A DNA stretch of 64,000 nt from Chrysomallon squamiferum (GCA_012295275.1 CM022667.1:4589708-4653707); one strand, 5' to 3'. Positions 13,401 to 29,116 are shown, counted from the first letter of the stretch. Numbers and translations are program-made. The notes: generated by a model from the sequence alone, not told the origin.

Positions 13401-16400
13401 GTGAGAGTGTGGACTTTGTCATCAGCTTTGATCCAAAGTCAGCAAACCTTCCTCTTGGAGCCATCCAGAAACCTGTGCTAATAAATGTAAGATTTGTAGC
13501 TTTTCAGCAGTTTAGGTTTTACATTGAATGTCAGCATATTTTACTGTATATCTGAGCTTTCAGTCGCTTTAGTTCATACGTGATGCTAAAACTTCTGACA
13601 TCAACATAGAGATATGCAAACAAACTGATATGCAAACATGTTAGTAGACCTACATTTCTATGCACACACACACACACAAATATATATATATATATATGTA
13701 TTGATCATGTTGGGGTGCATATGTTCATTCAAGTGTGTGTGTGTTTACATGTATTTGTCTACATATCTGTAAATATTTATGAATTTACACATGCAGACAC
13801 ACACATATACAAACACCTACTAACTTTTGACACACACACAGAAATACACCAGTTCACTATTTATTTGTAAACATCTGAGTTTTGCATAGATTGAGAATGG
13901 TCCCTCGGTGTCTGTTGTACTCAAGGCCAATGTGACGATGCCCACGATGCAGCTGTCAGATGAGGAGCTGTATTTTGATGAGGTGCAGTGTGGCGAGTGT
14001 AAAATCATCAGTGTTCAGCTTTACAACTACAGACCCATCCCCTGTGAGTGGAGTGCAGAAAAGGAACGCAGAGCTGTGAGAATTATTTTAAACTTTAAAA
14101 CTGTGAAACTGATTAATAAGCTTTTAATAATATTAAGGTATACTTGGGTTTAATAGGTTAAAATAATGTTAAGGTATACTTGGGTTTAATAGGTTAAAAT
14201 AATGTTAAGGTATACTTGGGTTTAATATGTTAAAATAATATTAAGGTATACTTGGGTTTAATAGGTTAAAATAATGTTAAGGTATACTTGGGTTTAATAT
14301 GTTAAAATAATATTAAGGTATACTTGGGTTTAACAGGCTAAAATAATATTAAGGTATACTTGGGTTTAATAGGTTAAAATAATATTAAGGTATACTTGGG
14401 TTTAACAGGTTAAAATAATATTAAGGTATACTTGTGTCATTTTACTCTGTACAAAATTTTACATGTAATCTAGGTTTAATATTGGATGGATAGTCAGTCT
14501 TTAAAATTATTTAAAATTAGCCACACATTCAAAAATAGTTGATTTTTCTTTTCTTTCCTTTTTTTTTCTATGGACTTAAATTTACTTAATAACTGCAGCG
14601 TTGAATTAATTTTTCTCTTAAACTTTGATTTAGATTTTCTTTGCTGTGGTTCTTGATTTCAGGGAAACAGACGTGTGTTAAGGAAGGGACTGTGTGAGAA
14701 AAGTAGACCACCGAACTTTGAGGTTTTTCCTTCAACTGGGTCCCTACTACCAGGAGAGAAAAGCAACATACAGATCAGATTTATCCCTAGTGAAGAAGTA
14801 AAATTATAAAGTGAAAATTAACACAACCAGATTGATCTGGATAAACACTGACATATATGCATGCAACAAATAAATATGCATACTCATATATACATAACAA
14901 CATACATACACTGAAAAAACATATCAAACTGTTCTATATTATCAACATATAAATCGTCATTTATTTTTATAAACCATTTTCAGGTTGCTGCTTTTGTTGA
15001 ATAAAAAAGAATTTAAGCTGAAATTTAATTAACAAATAAATCTTAGAAAATTTTAATAAAACATAATAACAATAAAAATCATGAAATTAAATTCATTTGT
15101 TTGAAAATTTGACAGTTTAATAATTTTATTTTTTTTAAAATTTTTCAAAATAATTGTTAGTATTATATTTTTTTTTCTTTTACATGGTGAGGAATCATGA
15201 AACATTCATTGATTATGAAAAACAAATTAAGTAAAATAAAGACATATGTGACATTTCTGTTACTACAGAAACAGTATGACCAGAAACTCGTGTTTCGCAT
15301 GGCTCAGAGCACAGAGAAACAGATAATTCGCTGCTATGGCCAGGGACTCGAACCACGGCTGGAGTTTTTGGAAAACTACATAGAGTTCTCTCCCATCCTG
15401 CCCCACAGTTCGAGTGATGAGAAGGAAATCATCGTGAAAAACCCATGCAGTTTCCCCGTAGAATTCTACTGCATTGAGCTCGATAAATTTTATGTCGAAG
15501 AAGAGAGGGTGTGAAAATGATTAGTCTGTTTAATTAATGTCTTAATTATGATTAAATATGTCATAAAATAGAATATAAAAGCAACAGATACAGTCTCATG
15601 TTTTGGTTCAAGGTTTAGGAATTAAGCAACATTCACATGCAAAGCTTGATTCTTATATAGAAGTCCAATTAAACATTTTAATTTTGCACCCAAGCTCGTA
15701 TTCTGTTGTTTTATTAATGTGTTTAATTCTCACATTATTTTGTGTTTTTACAAGGTTCTGAAAACTGTGAGGTGCTATGACAAGTATAACACACTGTTAC
15801 TGCCAATACGCGAACCAGGAGACAAACTCCCATCTGAACTCATAGAGCACTATGAAGGTTAGATTTAAATTGAACTTACAATTTTAAGTGACAGAAGTAG
15901 TTTCAGTTCAGCTTGTAGAAATAGTCTTAAATTTATAGAGCTAGTTTTAAATTAAGTAGTTTCAAATTCATTACAGCTTATAGAAATAGGTTTAAATTAA
16001 ATACAGCTTATAGAAATAGTTTTAAATTCATTACAGCTTATAGAAATAGTTTTATGTCTCTACAGCTTAAAGAAATAGCTTTAAAAAATGTACATCTCTT
16101 ATAGAAATAATTTTAAATTAAGGACAGCTTATAAAAATAGTTTTAAATTCATTACAGCTTATAGAAACATTTTAAATTCAGGAAGGACATAACAAAAATA
16201 GTTTTTTATTTAAAATCAGTACATAGAAACAAATTTCATAGTTAATAGAAACTCTGTACAGGTTTCAAAGTTTAAGTCAGTGTAGATTAGTGAAAAAAGA
16301 AACCTATAGACAGATTTAAAGTAGAAAATTAAAATGTTTGTTTTAACTGAAGAACAACTGAAGAAGGGGGAGGTTGATGAGGAAGATATAATTGACGTTC

Positions 16401-16552
16401 TAAATCCACTGGATGATGCAGAATCTCCTACTGAAGAGAAAGGTAGATAACTCTGTTAAACCTGACACCATTTTGAATTAGTAGAGAGAAATGTATTGCT
16501 TAAAACAATACAAAGATAATTTGTTAAACCATATGCAACCCATGCACACAGA

Positions 16553-16602
<50 letters not shown>

Positions 16603-19600
16603 GACATACACATATACACACATACATATACTTTCACCATTTTGACCAGTTACTTACAATGGATTAAGAAAAGCTTTGTCCCAATACCTGACACCTAGTA
16701 CCTGCTGGACTAAACATTAAGAGTGACCCTTTTTCATCTGTTGCCAGACGACAAGCAGTCTCCCCTGACCGCTGAAGAACTGGACATTTCGCCAGTAGCT
16801 GCCATCATCGCGTCCAATCTGGGCATGGACATCAACAACGACATCAGAGCAACGGTGAACCGACGCGGCATTGTTGTCATCGTCCACGGTCCACACAAAT
16901 CAGGTGAGTCATCTGGGGAGTTTATTTTTTTGTTTGTTTTTATGATTAATTAATACATGTAAAGTTTCTACACACACAGACACACTAAGTTTTAGTCCAC
17001 TCTAATGCTGTTATGGGTTGTGTTTATTTTCTCTGTTTGTTCAGGTAAGACAAGCACTGCTCAAAAGCTGGCTGAGAAGTACAACGCCGCCATGCTGACC
17101 ATCGATGGGGTCATCATGGACGCAGTCAGCAAGGGTCAGTCGGTGCCTGCCAGGAAACTGTGGACTCAGTACCTGGAATTCGTACGAAAACGAGACGAAG
17201 AGGCAAAGGAAGCAGAAGAACAAGAAATGAGTAAGCAAACAGGAAGTGAGTAAGCAGACAGGAAGTGAGTAAGTAAACGGGAAGCGAGAAAGTAAACAGG
17301 AAGTAAGTAAACAAGAAATAAGTAAGTAAACAGGAAATGAGAAAATAAACAGGAAGCGAGTAAGTTAAACAGGAAATGAGTAAGTAAATAGGAAGTGAGT
17401 AAGTAAGCAAATAAGTAAACAGGAAATGAGTAAGTAAACAGGTATATAAGTAAACAGGAAGTGAGTAAGTAAACAGGAAATGAGTAAGTAAACACTGACA
17501 AGACACTCGCGTACATTATGTTTACTAAAAGCTCAGCCTTTCAATTGAACAATATTGTTTTAACAAAAAACAACTTCAGTCATTTTACTCCAACACTTGC
17601 ACATCTGAAATGAGTAGATACACAGTGACAAGACCTTAGCCCCTAAATCTCAACCCTGATTATAAAACCTAGTTCAGTCACCCAGCTTGTGTTCTGATGA
17701 TACATTATTTCTATTAAAACCTCAACATCTTCATCTCTACAATTTGGTTTTATAAAAAAACCTTCTTTTATGTTTACTTAAGCTTCACTCTAACAGTTTA
17801 GTTAGCACTTCAGTCATTTGCCCTGTATTTCCATTCTGAATCGAGTAAGTAAGTACTTATGATACTCTTGCATCTACATGCAGTAATTTTATATAAATAA
17901 TTCAACACTTTAACTCTACAGTGTTTTGATCAGACAAAACCTTCCATTTTGAAATGTGAAAGACCTATCTTCACCTCCATCATGTTCACTGAACCCTGGG
18001 ATTGGCTTTATTCAATTTTTTCCACTTTCCATTTTTTCTCAAATGACATCATTTATGCATTTCTGGAAAAGAAAAAAGAAAATTACTGATAATATTTTTT
18101 TTTTTTTTTTTTTTTTAGAAAAGCCACATCAAAAGTCAAAGCATCATGGCAAAAATGGAAATAAAACTAAAAAAGCTTTGCACCAGAAGAAAAAAGGCCT
18201 GAAAGATAAAGTAGTCGAAGAGATCATTGTACCCAAGGTATAAATTATTTTCACTGATAAAAAAAAAAAAAAATTAAAAAAATGAATTGTCTTGAAACAG
18301 AAATAGAAAAGACAAATTAGAAAGAGTAAAGAGCTTCAATTCACTGTCTACACAAATTTTCAGTTCCACTCTTTAGTTTTAATCTACATGTATTTGGTAA
18401 TTCAGCTAATTCACTTTTGTCTACAGGTGACTACTAACAGTTCCACTCTTTAGTTTTAATCTGCATGTATTTGGTAATTCAGCTGATTCACTTTTGTCTA
18501 CAGGTGACTACTAACAGTTCCACTCTTTAGTTTTAATCTGCGTGTATTTGGTAATTCAGCTGATTCACTTTTGTCTACAGGTGACTACTAACAGTTCCAC
18601 TCTTTAGTTTTAATCTGCGTGTATTTGGTAATTCAGCTGATTCACCTTTTGTCTACAGGTGACTACTAACAGTTCCACTCTTTAGTTTTAATCTACATGT
18701 ATTTGGTAATTCAGCTGATTCACTTTTGTCTACAGGTGACTACTAACAGTTCCACTCTTTCCACTATGATCAGTCAGCAGCTTGCAGGGTGGATTGTTCC
18801 ACAGGACCTTTTTAGAAGAGATTCACTTTTTTGAGAGGGACTGCTTTAGTTTTAATCTGTGTGTATTTGGTAAAACTATTAATTATACATAGATAACACT
18901 CTTTCCAAATGAAATATATACTAGATGAAAGGATCAAAGGTAAGTAAACTAAAAACTACACAGATGAAAATATTTAAAGGATCAAAAAAAAAAAAAGAAT
19001 AGATGAAAGGACAGAAGCAGTTACAAATAACAGAACTGAGTTAAAACTGGTGGAGAAGATTCAAGTAAGTAATAACTAGCTAAGATGACAAGGTACTGTA
19101 GATGCTATGAACTGAATTGAGTATCTAAATATGTTTGTGTATGTAGGGATCTGCTTCTCTCTGTGTGTGGGTGTGTATGTTTATACGCCTATACGTCTCA
19201 GTTTATTGTATAAGTATTGCGAATCTGTATGCAATTGTGTCTATCTGTATGTAGTATGTGTAACTACAAGTATTCATCCTTTAGCTAATCATGAGAACTG
19301 GTAACACATTTATCTGTATCCGCAGCGAGCAGACTGCGAGTGGGGAGTTGTGTTTGATGGACTCAACACAATATTCTCCCACAACGCCCTCACTGCAGTC
19401 AACGCCATTTTGAAAGCTTTTGGCAGCCGAAGATTCATCTTCTACCTTCCTCTCACTCTGGATCCTGAGATCCCAGAAGACAAACTAAAACTTGACTTGG
19501 AAGAAAAAGGTAAGAACACATGCATTAAAGTGAGAATGAATTTTTTTTAAATTTTAAACAAGCATCTTGCATACACGCACACATCCACACACGCACGCAC

Positions 19601-19658
19601 ACATACACAGAATGACATACACATATTTGTATTGTTCATGTTGAGGTTCATATGTTCA

Positions 19659-19698
<40 letters not shown>

Positions 19699-21397
19699 GA
19701 TACAGAGTTCTAATTTTAGTACAAAGCTTTGGCTAGAATGAAAAGTTATTATACAAGATGTTCAACATCATGTGAATGTCTTTGTAAGTTGTAGTTATTT
19801 ATTTTGAGGGCATTGTTTGGAATGGGAAACTAATACGAATGTTTGTAGTGTTTGTATCATTGTGTGGGTGTATCTTTGTGTGTTGTGTATACTAATTTTT
19901 TAATTTCAACCAATACTCTCGAAATAAATAGAACTTATATATACAGACATCCATAGACAGATTGAGGGACATCAAAATCTTCTGTAATTATAATTTTCCA
20001 ATTCCATCCAATGCTTTCTAAATAAGCACAACTGACAAATGTGGACAGACATCCACTGAACGGTACAGGGATTCCTTACAATAACAGAGAATGCTAAAAA
20101 TGTTTTGTGTAACTTTTTTCCAATTCTGACCAGTGCTCTCTAAACTGTTACAGAGATGGAGAGACTGAGGCAGGAGGATGAAGAGAGAGAAGAGCTGGAG
20201 GCGATGTCAGAGACTGAGTACGATGCACTCACTGAGGAGCAGAAACAATCTGTCGATGAGAGGCTTCTACATCTTAGAAAAATCAAGAGGTCATTTCAGC
20301 TGATTTTTTATTGTTATTTTAATAATAATAATTATTATTATTATTATAAGTAGGAGCAGTATTAATAATTTTGAAATTATTATTGTTTGTTATTATTGTT
20401 ATTTTTATTATTATTATTATTATTTATTATTATTATTATTATTGTTGTTGTTATAAGTAGAGTAGTATTAATAATTTTGTAATTATTATTATTGTTGTTA
20501 TTTTAATTATTATTATTATTATTATTATTAAATTTTGCGTTATTATTTTCATTAACAATATCAGATGTTGTTTGTTTTCTGAAGAAAATAAAAACTTTCT
20601 ATTTTAGTCAAATAATTTGACAAATAGATAATTTTCTTAATATTTTTCTGTTTTTAAATTTGTGTTTCAGAATTCGAGATCAGAGAGAAGAAAAAAAAAG
20701 ACAAGAACTCAAGAGACAGGAAGAGTTGTAAAATTTCTTTATTTTCATATAAAAAAATAAGATAAAAAATAAATAAAAATTAGCAAATGAAAATACTTTT
20801 ATATAATATTTTTAAAGTTGTTTTTATTATGTGCTTAGTATGTTTCTGTCTTTATGGTTTGTAAATCAGAGTGCAGCTATGATTGGTCAAAATTGAGTGG
20901 ATTTCTATTTTTGAATTCAGGACCAATCAGTGACATTATGGACTGAGACCTGAATTATTTAATAATCATTAAATTTGTTTTCTTCAACCACATTCTCACT
21001 TTTGACATTTTAAAAGCTAGGTATTTTTTCTCTAGGGTAAAATAATTTTATATTTGCCCAGTAAATTTTCAGTTATTATTATTATTATTATTATTATTTT
21101 TTTAATTCCAGAGAACTTGAACTTCAGAGAGAAAAAGAGCGAGAAAACCATTTGTAAGTTAAATAAATGATGAAGTGTTTGTATTAAAGTAGTTCATGGG
21201 AGTATCAAGGGTACAATTCAGTATCGATAAATATATATATATATATATATATGTGTATAAAATCATTCAGTAACTGTACAGGTGTATTGTATGTATGTAA
21301 TTATTCATAATTATTAAACAGAAGAGATTAAAATGACTTATTAACTAGATGACTAAGATAAGTAAAACATTTGTTTTTGTTTAGAGAAATGTGTGTG

Positions 21398-21439
<42 letters not shown>

Positions 21440-22004
21440 TGTTTTTGAATACCTGTGTTGGAATCAATAAAGTATTAATTAAAAAACCAACATGTAATCA
21501 TGAATGATGAGAGAAAAGGTAGAAGTGGGTTGTTATCTAGTTAATGATGATGTAAAACGTTTCGCTGGTTTACAGAAGAAGGAAGAAAGCTAAGAAGTTG
21601 GAGAAGGTTCTGGAGAAACCTGAAAAAAGTGAAAGACTTACGAAGGAAAGAAAATCTTTGAAGTCTGATGTACTGCTGCAATCACTAGGCAATTCACAGG
21701 AAGACATTTTAAAAAGTGAATTGCATGCTGAAGATATTAAGTAAGTGAAAACAGACATTTATATAGGAAAAAATATATACTTTGATATATATATATATAT
21801 ATATATTCTTAAAAATATTGATCCCATCATATGTACCAAATACCATCACATCATAAATCTATATTATTAATATATAAGGATATAAAGATTTATTGTAAAT
21901 GTATAGTGAACTTTAAATTCATACACTCAGCATTGAAGCACAATAAATATACATACACTGAATACATAAACACACTGACAGTTACATGCACCATGCACTG
22001 ACAT

Positions 22005-22051
<47 letters not shown>

Positions 22052-22721
22052 AATGAACATAAACTCACACAAACATACAACATACAAGCACAGACACACA
22101 CAAATTATGCATGTTCTTGTGATTTGAGAATGTTGTAACAAAAACAATTAGGAACTCTATAAAAACACAAGTCAGTGACAAAGATGATATAAAGCTTAAA
22201 ACTACTCTACCTGACAATTCATCATACTTCAGTCACTACACAAAATTACATAAAGACCCCAGCCTTAAAAATACAAAGTTAATATAATTTTTTTTAATTT
22301 TTTTTTTTTAAAATAACAAAAAAATCACTAGATTGCTGACACCTAAAGGAACTATCAGTGAGAATTGTTCCATTGTCGTATCATACTTCAAGCCTGTACT
22401 GTGTGTGCAGAGATACACCCAATCTGTCATATTGTTTTTGTTGTTGTCTGAACTGTAACTGTAATTATGCTTGTAGGAAGAAAAGGAGTGCGCTGAGATT
22501 CGGTAAACAGTCGAGGGAAGCAGTGGAAGCTCCCCCAGAACCTGTGAAAGACATCAACCTGCAGGTTCTGGAGCTGATGGAGGGCTACCAGCGCACACAG
22601 AATGAGCTCTTCTACCTGCTGGAACACTGGGACAGAACAACGCAGAGCTTCCAGAACAGCGAGTCAGCACCAGGAAAACCAGGAACGAAAAAGAAAAACA
22701 AAGACGAAGGTGATTGTAGCC

Positions 22722-22756
<35 letters not shown>

Positions 22757-24348
22757 CATTAAGATGTAAATTTTTGAATTATTTTTAACATTCACAAATA
22801 TTGTTTTTTTGTGTTTGTTTAATATTTAATTAGAAGATTATTTTGAGCAATCTAAAGTTAATGTTTCATGTGTTTGTTATGACATAATTATTTGATTATT
22901 TTTAACATTCACAAAATGTTTTTGCTTTCGGTTTGTTTTAATATGTAATTACATGATTATTACATGATAACAATTTAAAATTATTGTTTCTTGTTTTATT
23001 GAGATGTAAATATTTATTATTTTGCCAGAAAATATTGAGAAACAAAATAAGGAAAAGGAGAAGCTGAAAGCAGACAGATACACAAAGGAGGTAGAGTTAA
23101 AAGGAAATAATTTAAAAATTATTTTGTTTTAGACTTTTTTATTTTTATGGGGCATGAAAATCTGATCTTGACATCTGCAAAAAATTACCTGTGATTGCTG
23201 ATAACAACAAAATAAAAACTTGAATCTTTGAAAGATTGCTAGAACCTTTTTTTTTTTAATTACTGGTGCTTGAAAAACACATTTGTATACATTGCTTAAT
23301 AAAAAAAAACTAAGTGACTGCTAAAAAAAGATACAGTTAGTGAATTGATACAAGAAGATGAAGTATATACATTTTAGCACACTACACTACACAACAAGAA
23401 ACAGATCAACACAGAATTAGTTAGGTATTACAATGGATTTTTACGTTACAAGAAAACAAAATGAAGTATTGTTTATGCATTTTTAAGGTGTTGGAGAGTC
23501 TGGGTAGTGAACTTCCGATCCCCCCTCCACTCCAGTTTACAGTGATACCCTACCCCGTGGAGAGAGATGAACCACCAACACGCCCGTTTGGTGGTCAGTA
23601 CATACTTTCTTCATCATCACAGGATGAGATGTGAGTTCATCATCAACAACAACAACAACATCACTGACACTACTAATTTTACTATTACTACTTTTGCTAC
23701 TACTCCTACAATTACTAATACTAATACTACCCCTACTAATACTAATACTGCTCCTAGCCATGTGTCTACCACTACTCCTATTACTACTCCTACAGTTACT
23801 AACACTAATACTAATACTAGGTCTACTCCTACTCCTATGTCTACCACTACTCCTATTACTACTCCTACAGTTACTAACACTAATACTAATACTAGGTCTA
23901 CTCCTACTCCTATGTCTACCACTACTCCTATTACTAGTACTAAATCCTACATCTTTTCCATACACTGTGATAACTACTGCTACCACTACTACTAATGCAG
24001 CTACTACCACAACTTGTACTACTAAAACCAACCCCTAAAGCTCCACTAACAGACAAATGGAGCTGTTTAAGAAGAATTCTGCTGAATTTCGTGGGACATG
24101 TTGACTTGTTTTCAGGGGTGGAGATGACAAGTACAAGGAAGATGATGATGAAAGGTATGGTGCAGACGTCAGCCCGTCCAAAGACCGCAGCAAGTCGTCA
24201 CAGAAGTCAAAGCAGAAGTCAGAGAAAACTCGAGCTCCGAATCTGAAACTGGGCGACCGGCAGTCAGTGAAGTTTAAAATACCCCAGTTACTTACCAGAC
24301 AGCAGACACGCACTGACTGCATTGTGTGAGTTCCTTCATCGAAGTGTT

Positions 24349-24392
<44 letters not shown>

Positions 24393-24460
24393 CTGTTACA
24401 GTTACCAGACAGACAGCAGACACGCCCTGACTGCATTGTGTGAGTTCCTTCATCTAAGTG

Positions 24461-24510
<50 letters not shown>

Positions 24511-24547
24511 CTGTGTCAGTTACTTAAGTGTTGTGAGTTCCTTCATC

Positions 24548-24615
<68 letters not shown>

Positions 24616-24683
24616 CTGTGTCAGTTACTTACCAGACAGCAGACACGCCCTGACAGCATAGTGTGAGTTCCTTCATCTAAGTG

Positions 24684-24721
<38 letters not shown>

Positions 24722-24789
24722 CTGTGTCAGTTACTTACCAGACAGCAGACACGCCCTGACTGCATAGTGTGAGTTCCTTCATCTAAGTG

Positions 24790-24840
<51 letters not shown>

Positions 24841-24997
24841 CACACACAGACACACACACACACATCTGTGTCAGTTACTTACCAGACAGCAGACACGCCC
24901 TGACTGCATAGTGTGGAGTTCCTTCATCTAAGTGACAGTTACTTACCAGACAGCAGACACGCCCTGACTGCATAGTGTGAGTTCCTTCATCTAAGTG

Positions 24998-25031
<34 letters not shown>

Positions 25032-25099
25032 CTGTGTCAGTTACTTACCAGACAGCAGACACGCCCTGACTGCATAGTGTGAGTTCCTTCATCTAAGTG

Positions 25100-25141
<42 letters not shown>

Positions 25142-25204
25142 CTGTGTCAGTTACTTACCAGACAGCAGACACGCCCTGACTGCATGGTGTGAGTTCCTTC
25201 ATCT

Positions 25205-25293
<89 letters not shown>

Positions 25294-27613
25294 TACATCT
25301 GATGTTTTCCAGTTCCAAAACACATATCTCTGCATGAGACTGTAGCCATGATTATATACTTACAACAGCCTGACAGCATAGTGTGAGTTCCTTCATCTAA
25401 GTGTTTTACAGACACACACAAACATAGAGACATACACAAATACACACACACAAAAGTGCAGACACAAAAAACAACACAGACACATATACATGTTTACATT
25501 CATACATAAATACGTGTACACAGACACTTTTTCTCATGCATGTGTAGAACATACACATTAATTGATACACATATAAGCACACATATACATACAAACACAT
25601 ATACATACACACACACAAAAACAAAAACACATATATATGTTTATAGACAAACACACTTTTTCTCACACACACACATAACACACACACACACATAAAAACA
25701 CATATCACACACATCACACACACATACACATATCTACATTTAAATACAACGCACATCTTTTCTTTAAAAAAAACAAAAAACATGTTGTCATGGTTATAGG
25801 TTATTGTTTGTTAACAGAAGGACAGCTTAGATAATTAACTTATGTTTATGTATTTAATCTGTGTGTTTTTGTAGTGCTGAAGATGGGGTTACTGCAGCTG
25901 ATAGTAAAACTTCAAAGTAAGTCATTTTAAAATATGTCTTGTGTAGCAAAATCAATCATGTAAGCCTTTGTTTTTCCTTCTCTCTTTCATTTTTTGTATC
26001 TTCTTAAAACTCATCTGTGATGCCATATATCCATAAATTTATATAAATTTAAATATTTATACATAATATTACATATGAGTACATCTGTGTGTTTGTAATA
26101 TGTGTAAATATTTAAATTAATGTATATATATATGTGTGTGTGTGTATATATATTTCTTCCTTGTTCATTTGTTTAAGTTATTAGTAACTTCATTATTAGC
26201 AAAGGAAAGTTTCAGGATACAAAAATAACTTTACACATATGTTTATTATATTTTATCAAACTTGATGTATCATCACATTCAAGAACAAATAAAATGATGA
26301 CACTGGAATGTTACATTTTAGACAATTCATTTTTACCACCTTAGGAACACAAAAAACAAACAAAATTCATGTATGCAAGATATATTTTTCCATCTGTATA
26401 GAAAACTATAAATCAACCATCATACACTGAAAGTACACAAAGTGCATACAACTGATTACAGTATCTCTGAAGAATTTGAATTTTCTCAAAAAACGTGACT
26501 TTGATGTCACCCTGATAGTGCCTCTGTATTCACCTGTCATTTTTAAATGAAAATCTTGGATAAGCATCATTTAAAAAGAAATTAATTCTTTATAATCACT
26601 AACAGGCACTGATTGGAAGGACAAATTCTTCAGCCCATGACAGACAGTGAGTCTACCCACTAAGCTACAACACATTGACAGAACGACAATTATCAGTTCA
26701 TTAATAACAAGTTTAATACAGATCTTAAGACAAAAATTTTAAAAGTTAAATTTTATATCTCGGAATGAAAATTTAAAAAAGTTAAATTTCAGATCTCAGA
26801 ATAGAAATTTAAAAATTTATATTTCAGAACTCAAGATGAAAATGCAGATGATGAAAAATCAGAGACGCCAGACAAACACACAAAAACCAAAGCCAAAGAT
26901 CGAAACAGCACTGAATCCACAGGCAAGAAGATGGAGCCAATTCATCTGAAAGGTCACAGAGGTCATTCTTCAAAGGGTCAGCAAAAGCATGTTGAACCTG
27001 AAGAACCAGAGTAGGTTTATTTCTGAACGTTTCTCTGCTTTATACATTTATTACAGACATTTGTCATGAACATTTCACTACATTTGAAAATCATCAGAAA
27101 ACAGTTCAGAAAGATTTTCTGTTTCACAAATAACAGTTGTCTTGCCTTATCCATAGGCTTCATATTTGTGATTACCAGTGGTGGAATAAAAATATTTTAA
27201 AATTTTTGTTTTGAGTTTTGTTTGATTAAACATTTGATTCCACATAAACTGGTATGTTGATTATTTCAGGAACTTGTTTTACCGATGGATTCTGCCAGCT
27301 AAAGGGGAGATCACTCTTCATGTGAGGTTTGTCGCTGAAGAACTGGGCCAGTATGATCAGCACTTTACCTTCGAGGTTGTGGGAAACAGAAAACAGTACA
27401 ACATGCACTGTCATGGAACTTGTGCTTTCCCAACCATTGAAACAGACCCGAGGTAGACAAACACAAGGTTTTAATACAAAGAAAAATACATATATATATA
27501 TATATTAGATGTTCTGTCAGTAGTCATATACTAAGGTAGAGAATTGATATATTATTATTTTATTTTTAATAATAATCTAGCAATGCTGACACTATTGCTG
27601 CAACCAGTGTCAT

Positions 27614-27648
<35 letters not shown>

Positions 27649-27844
27649 TTGCTTCTTCTAATGGTACAACTACCACCACAGTTGCTGTTATTCTAAATAC
27701 TACTGTTACTTTTGCTGCTTCTAATACTACTGTTACTTTTACTGCTAATATTACTACTACTACTACTACTACTACTGCTGCTATATTTCTGTTATTACTG
27801 TTACTGCTAATATCACAAATACTAAGAATAACTAAAACAAAATT

Positions 27845-27886
<42 letters not shown>

Positions 27887-29079
27887 TATTATTATTATTA
27901 TTAGTAGTAGTAGTAGTAGTAGTAGTAATATAAAGGATTACTGATGATAATAATAATTAAATAATTACAAGGATTTTATTGTAATGTTATACATTACTAA
28001 TTACAGTGAAAAGCTTTCTTTGTTTTCTAGCATTGTGTTCTCAGATGTTAAGAAGAGCAGAAAAGAAGGTGAAATACTCAGCAAGAAGTACATACTAAAA
28101 ACAAAAACATTCGAGTTTGGTCCTCTGCTAGCTGCCAAGTCACGAGAAAAGTAAACCAGACCTCACTTACTAACTGTATCCTAATCAGCTGATAGAAATG
28201 TTTCTCATTTTATTTTTTTTATTTTTTATTCTGTTCTATTAGATGTTCTGAACCATCAAAAAAATTCTATCATTTTCATTCATCATGTAGGCCTATTTTT
28301 ACACGACAAATAAATAACACTTCACATTCAATCATCTTCATTGAAATTAAAAACGTTTTTTTTTTCATGTTGCTAACCAAATATTTAATGGGTTTTTTTT
28401 TAATACTGACAAACAAATAAAATTATTGCAGTAATTCTGGGAAATCTTGTTTTATTCCTACAGATACAGAGAGGGAAACTTCCCAGAAAACATACACAAG
28501 CTGAACATCATCAACACTTCGCCCATCGACGCAGAGATCAGCTTTTACTTCGTGCAGGACGAGCAGGGTGACACTTTTCTCGTCGAGCCCGCTCAGCTGC
28601 TGGTGAAATCGGGACAGAAGGAGACCATCACCATCTGGGCCTACCCCAAGAACAACGGCAGGTACGCCGACACCCTCGTCTGCAAAGTGCTGCACAGTCC
28701 AGTGACCAACAACTTCAACATCGCCTGTGACGCTTTCAAGCCAACCCTTGAGCTCGACAAGAAGCAGTTCAACTTCGATAAAGTTCTTCTGCACAGGTTT
28801 GATGTGTCACACATTTTTGTCTTGGCATTATATTTGTAGATACACCTTTTCTTTTTCTTTTTTTTCAGTGATCTTTTCTTTGAGAGATTTGTTATTGGTG
28901 TTGTATAAGTAGATATACCTTTTTTTCAGTAATGTTTTCTTTCATAGATAGATTTAAAAAAATAATTATATTTGTAGATTTATCTTTTTTTTCAGTAATT
29001 ATTTCTGTGATAGAACAGATTAGTTCTTGCATTTCATAAGCAGATATTTGTTTTTTAGTAATGTTTTCTTTGGTAGATA

Positions 29080-29116
<37 letters not shown>

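Noticed and set aside
17126-17516. Leu/Tyr/Ser-rich frames on the - strand
   Set aside because: They are antisense readings of the 19-bp donor array after w26.
23537-24038. Overlapping open frames of 100-164 codons on both strands
   Set aside because: They come from an ACT/CTA trinucleotide tract that stays open in several frames. The real exons w35 and w36 flank it.
24035-25783. Array of regularly spaced repeats considered as a CRISPR-like locus
   Set aside because: Spacers are simple (CA)n runs and the repeat is the end of a coding exon. The locus is an intron of an animal gene.
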